Shown piece after piece: positions 61,861-64,000 of a DNA stretch of 64,000 nucleotides. The translations under genes were made by a program, and so were the position numbers. The stretch's first letter is position 1; each line of letters opens with the position of its first letter. Origin of the DNA: CAZWSX01 sp964636985 (GTDB lineage Bacteria; Planctomycetota; Planctomycetia; Pirellulales; Pirellulaceae); NCBI GenBank assembly GCA_964636985.1, contig CAZWSX010000009.1, forward strand, positions 172,340 to 236,339. Reading direction: 5' to 3'. The notes under the pieces were generated by a model. That model did no database searches, had not been told where the DNA came from, and was given only the letters and a program-made list of their open reading frames with translations.

Positions 61861-63147
61861 TTAGTTCGCCACCGGATCGTACTCGTACGCCCCGATATCG
61901 ACAGCCGTCCCAATCTTTCTCGGCTTGCCGCGGATGTCGGTGCCGATCGGCTGGATGTTCTTACCCTTGTCGATGGCTGGGCTGCCTGCCTTCAGACGGT
62001 AATCGCGGGCGGCATAGTTGGCAAAGAGCACGTCGGCGCTAGCGGCCGTGAGCGAGTGGGTGTCTTGGCCAGTGCTGGTCCGCCACTGCGCCAAGGTGAC
62101 TGTGGTGTTCTGGCCGTCGAGCGAGAATCTGGGGCCGATGAACAGGTTGTAGTCGCTCTTAAGCCCACTTCGGCTGCTGGCGTCGACCGAGATGACGCCG
62201 CGCGTAGTGTTGTTCTGGATGATGATGTTGTTGTACAGCTGGTTGTTGATGCTTCCGGTGTTGATATTCACCGCCCAGCGAGCCGTGGACGGCATATCGA
62301 TCGTGTTGTTGACGATCAGATTTCCGCTCGAACCCGCGGCTGCGTCGATTTGAAAAAGCGCTATGCCGCCCGATTTGTTGTTATAGAGCAAGTTGGCAAC
62401 AACGCGCGAATTGACCATCCCGTCAAAGTTGAGAGCGGATCCTCCTCCCGCTCCGTTGCCGTACAACTTGTTCCGAGCGATCAAGTTGTTCGACATCAGG
62501 CCGTCGCCTCCCTGGGAGGCGTCGCCGTTGAGTTGGATGCCGCATTGTTGATTGTTGGCAACGATATTGTCGGTGACGACTGCGTTGTCGCCGCTGTTGC
62601 TCAAGTAGATCCCGTGTTGTTGTTTGGAGTTTGTGACCGTGTTTCGCGTGATCGTGGTGTTACCGCTGAAGCCGGTGAAGATCCCCCAAACCGTGTTGTC
62701 GTGGACGTAACAATCCATCACTTGGACGAAACTAGTACCGCGCAAGTCGATTCCAGCTCGCGGAGCATTGATCACTTCCAGTCCGCGAATCCGCCAGTAG
62801 CTGACCGTTGAATCAAAGTTTTCGACTTCGATGTTCGAGTTGTGGCGGTTCGCGGCGCCAGGAGTGTTAATTACGACTTTTGCATTGACGGCCGGCTGAA
62901 TGTATTTAAAGGCTCCTGCGGCACCGCTTTCCTCGATTCGGAAGCCGGCGTAGGTTCCGGCTCTTACGACAATCGTGTCGCCGGGATTGATGTTGTCGAC
63001 GGCGTGTTGCAACGTCGCCCATGGCGTGGTCCCTGCGCCGTTTGCGGCATCGTTACCGTTCGTAGCCACGTAGAATGTCGCGAGAACTGCTCGCGACTCC
63101 AACTTTTCCATTCGTAGCGTACGAAATCTGGAGATGGTCCTAGTCAT
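61861..63147 (-). CDS. exported right-handed parallel beta-helix protein
   Basis: 428 residues from ATG 63147. The N-terminus MTRTISRFRTLRMEKLESRAVLATFYV is the planctomycete surface/export signature. Next comes ATNGNDAANGAGTTPWATLQHAVDNINPGDTIVVRAGTY, the typical opening of pectate-lyase-like beta-helices (DUF1565-like), and many coils of the form NTVTNSKQ, GIYLSNSGDNAVVTDNIVANN and NNLIARNKLYGNG. The C-terminal KAGSPAIDKGKNIQPIGTDIRGKPR and DIGAYEYDP end is the common choice-of-anchor motif in such proteins. Polysaccharide lyase or binding function is possible. Confidence 0.9.
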   Translation of the reverse strand: MTRTISRFRTLRMEKLESRAVLATFYVATNGNDAANGAGTTPWATLQHAVDNINPGDTIVVRAGTYAGFRIEESGAAGAFKYIQPAVNAKVVINTPGAANRHNSNIEVENFDSTVSYWRIRGLEVINAPRAGIDLRGTSFVQVMDCYVHDNTVWGIFTGFSGNTTITRNTVTNSKQQHGIYLSNSGDNAVVTDNIVANNQQCGIQLNGDASQGGDGLMSNNLIARNKLYGNGAGGGSALNFDGMVNSRVVANLLYNNKSGGIALFQIDAAAGSSGNLIVNNTIDMPSTARWAVNINTGSINNQLYNNIIIQNNTTRGVISVDASSRSGLKSDYNLFIGPRFSLDGQNTTVTLAQWRTSTGQDTHSLTAASADVLFANYAARDYRLKAGSPAIDKGKNIQPIGTDIRGKPRKIGTAVDIGAYEYDPVAN

Positions 63148-63696
63148 GATGACCTCGGGAGAGAAGGCAAAATTGCTGCCGGCGGCAGGTCTCGCAGCCG
63201 ACACCGAAACATCCGTGGAATGCCTCGAGGGAAAGCATCCGTACATTGGGTTCGAAGGAGGCAAATCTCGCGCCCATAGCCTTCGCGAGTTCGACAATCG
63301 GTCCCAATGAAAAACATAGCTCACAGTGCGGCATCAGTGAGGAAAAACGTCACTCAACCATCCGCAAAACGCATGCTGAAACTTCGTTGGATGCGCGCGG
63401 TTCGCGTCCATATCTGCGCCATTGCCTACACATAAATCGAACGGTCTTGATTTCACCCCCTAAAACGGACCATTTCTGAAAAGCCTTCGCTGTCAACGCA
63501 GGCACGGCCGTGTTCCACCGACACGACGGTAAATCTTGCAAAGGGGCTCGCCTTGGTTGGTTTTTCTTTTGACCGTATCATTGACAGCGAATGGGTTTCC
63601 TAACGGACGTTGTTTTCTTGCAGCATGAAGCCGCCCCGAGACGTGTAGTTCGACTCAGAAATTGCTCTTGAGTTCACAGCCAACGAGTTTTGCGAA
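63148..63696. other. intergenic region, nothing recognised
   Basis: About 550 bases between the divergent beta-helix protein gene and fumC. It should hold promoters for both. The middle (63440-63480) is AT-richer. No RNA gene or repeat seen. Confidence 0.4.
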
Positions 63697-64000
63697 ATGA
63701 CTTCCTACCGGATTGAAAAAGACACGATGGGCGAGGTGAAGGTCCCCGCCCAGGCCTATTACGGCGCGCAGACAACCCGCGCGGTCGAGAACTTCCCCGT
63801 TTCCGGCTGGAATCTTCCGGCACCGCTGATCCATGCCTTGGGACTCGTCAAGTTCGCTTGCGGCGTGGCCAATCGCGACTTGGGAAAGCTCGCCAACACC
63901 GGCAAAAACCGCCTTAACGACGCACAAATCGCCGCCATGCTGCAGGCCTGCAAGGAAGTCGCCGCAGGCAAATTCGACGGCGAATTCCCGATCGACGTCT
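63697..64000 (+). CDS. fumC: class II fumarase, start of gene (C-terminus outside window)
   Basis: ATG 63697 to the window end, about 101 residues. MTSYRIEKDTMGEVKVPAQAYYGAQTTRAVENFPVSGW is the conserved N-terminus of class II fumarase (aspartase is the near relative and shares the pattern). The TRAVENFPVSG form favours fumarase. It hydrates fumarate to malate in the TCA cycle. The active-site segments are beyond the edge. Confidence 0.85.
   Translation, partial: MTSYRIEKDTMGEVKVPAQAYYGAQTTRAVENFPVSGWNLPAPLIHALGLVKFACGVANRDLGKLANTGKNRLNDAQIAAMLQACKEVAAGKFDGEFPIDV

Noticed and set aside
1..64000. tRNA, rRNA, CRISPR array, transposase or phage genes
   Set aside because: I looked through the intergenic regions for cloverleaf patterns, regularly spaced repeats and typical enzyme motifs and found none; a covariance search would be needed to be sure.

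Overview
The window looks like a piece of a planctomycete chromosome, most likely Pirellulales-like. The supporting signs are a planctomycete/verrucomicrobial-type (PVM) bacterial microcompartment operon, exported proteins that begin with the planctomycete N-terminal signature (basic stretch, LESR, then LLA/VLA-like), a DUF1598-type protein, vWA proteins of the DUF3520/YfbK type beside an ECF sigma factor, frequent TTG/GTG starts, and a moderately high GC content with strong third-position bias that produces many long antisense reading frames. No tRNA, rRNA, CRISPR array, transposase or phage gene was recognised by eye.

Left part (1-28 kb): a truncated formylglycine-generating-type protein with a coiled-coil partner; lutB-lutC (lactate utilisation, lutA not seen); a MORN-repeat protein; cdsA; an SMP-30 lactonase-like protein; an enoyl-CoA hydratase family protein; two paralogous vWA proteins, the larger next to an ECF sigma factor and carrying an anti-sigma-like N-terminus; a glycosyltransferase; an esterase/SMP-30 fusion; a methyltransferase; a DUF1990 protein; leuS; an exported carbon-nitrogen hydrolase; two overlapping nucleotidyltransferases; a coiled-coil membrane protein with a 58-residue membrane partner; an SGNH hydrolase; and an MddA-like methanethiol methyltransferase.

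Middle part (28-47 kb): a TetR regulator divergent from the MddA-like gene; a secreted surface protein; a large LptD-like outer-membrane protein; folK with a C-terminal extension; a nitrilase-family enzyme; a family 2 glycosyltransferase; a cluster of three exported cysteine-rich proteins that includes a Csp1-like copper-storage protein and a metallothionein-like peptide; a large membrane protein; and a complete peptide-type ABC importer operon with a fused double ATPase.

Right part (47.5-56.8 kb): the microcompartment operon, with a DeoR regulator, PduL phosphotransacylase, two hexameric shell proteins, acetate kinase, three pentameric shell proteins, a CoA-acylating aldehyde dehydrogenase, a class II aldolase and a lactate/malate dehydrogenase. 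The predicted pathway is cleavage of L-fuculose- or L-rhamnulose-1-phosphate to lactaldehyde, oxidation to lactyl-CoA, then lactyl-phosphate and lactate with ATP gain, while the dehydrogenase and CoA transfer recycle cofactors inside the shell. One extra gene in the operon encodes a protein that reads as a degenerate RpiB-type isomerase behind an encapsulation-peptide-like helix; this is the most interesting single gene here. LutBC, about 43 kb away, could act on the lactate produced, but that link is inference.

Far right: a DUF5678-like small protein coupled to a retropepsin-like protein, a sirtuin, a di-haem cytochrome c peroxidase, a DUF1598-type protein, a parallel beta-helix surface protein and the start of fumC. 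Across the window there are several palindromic intergenic elements, some in related copies, that look like REP- or MITE-type repeats.
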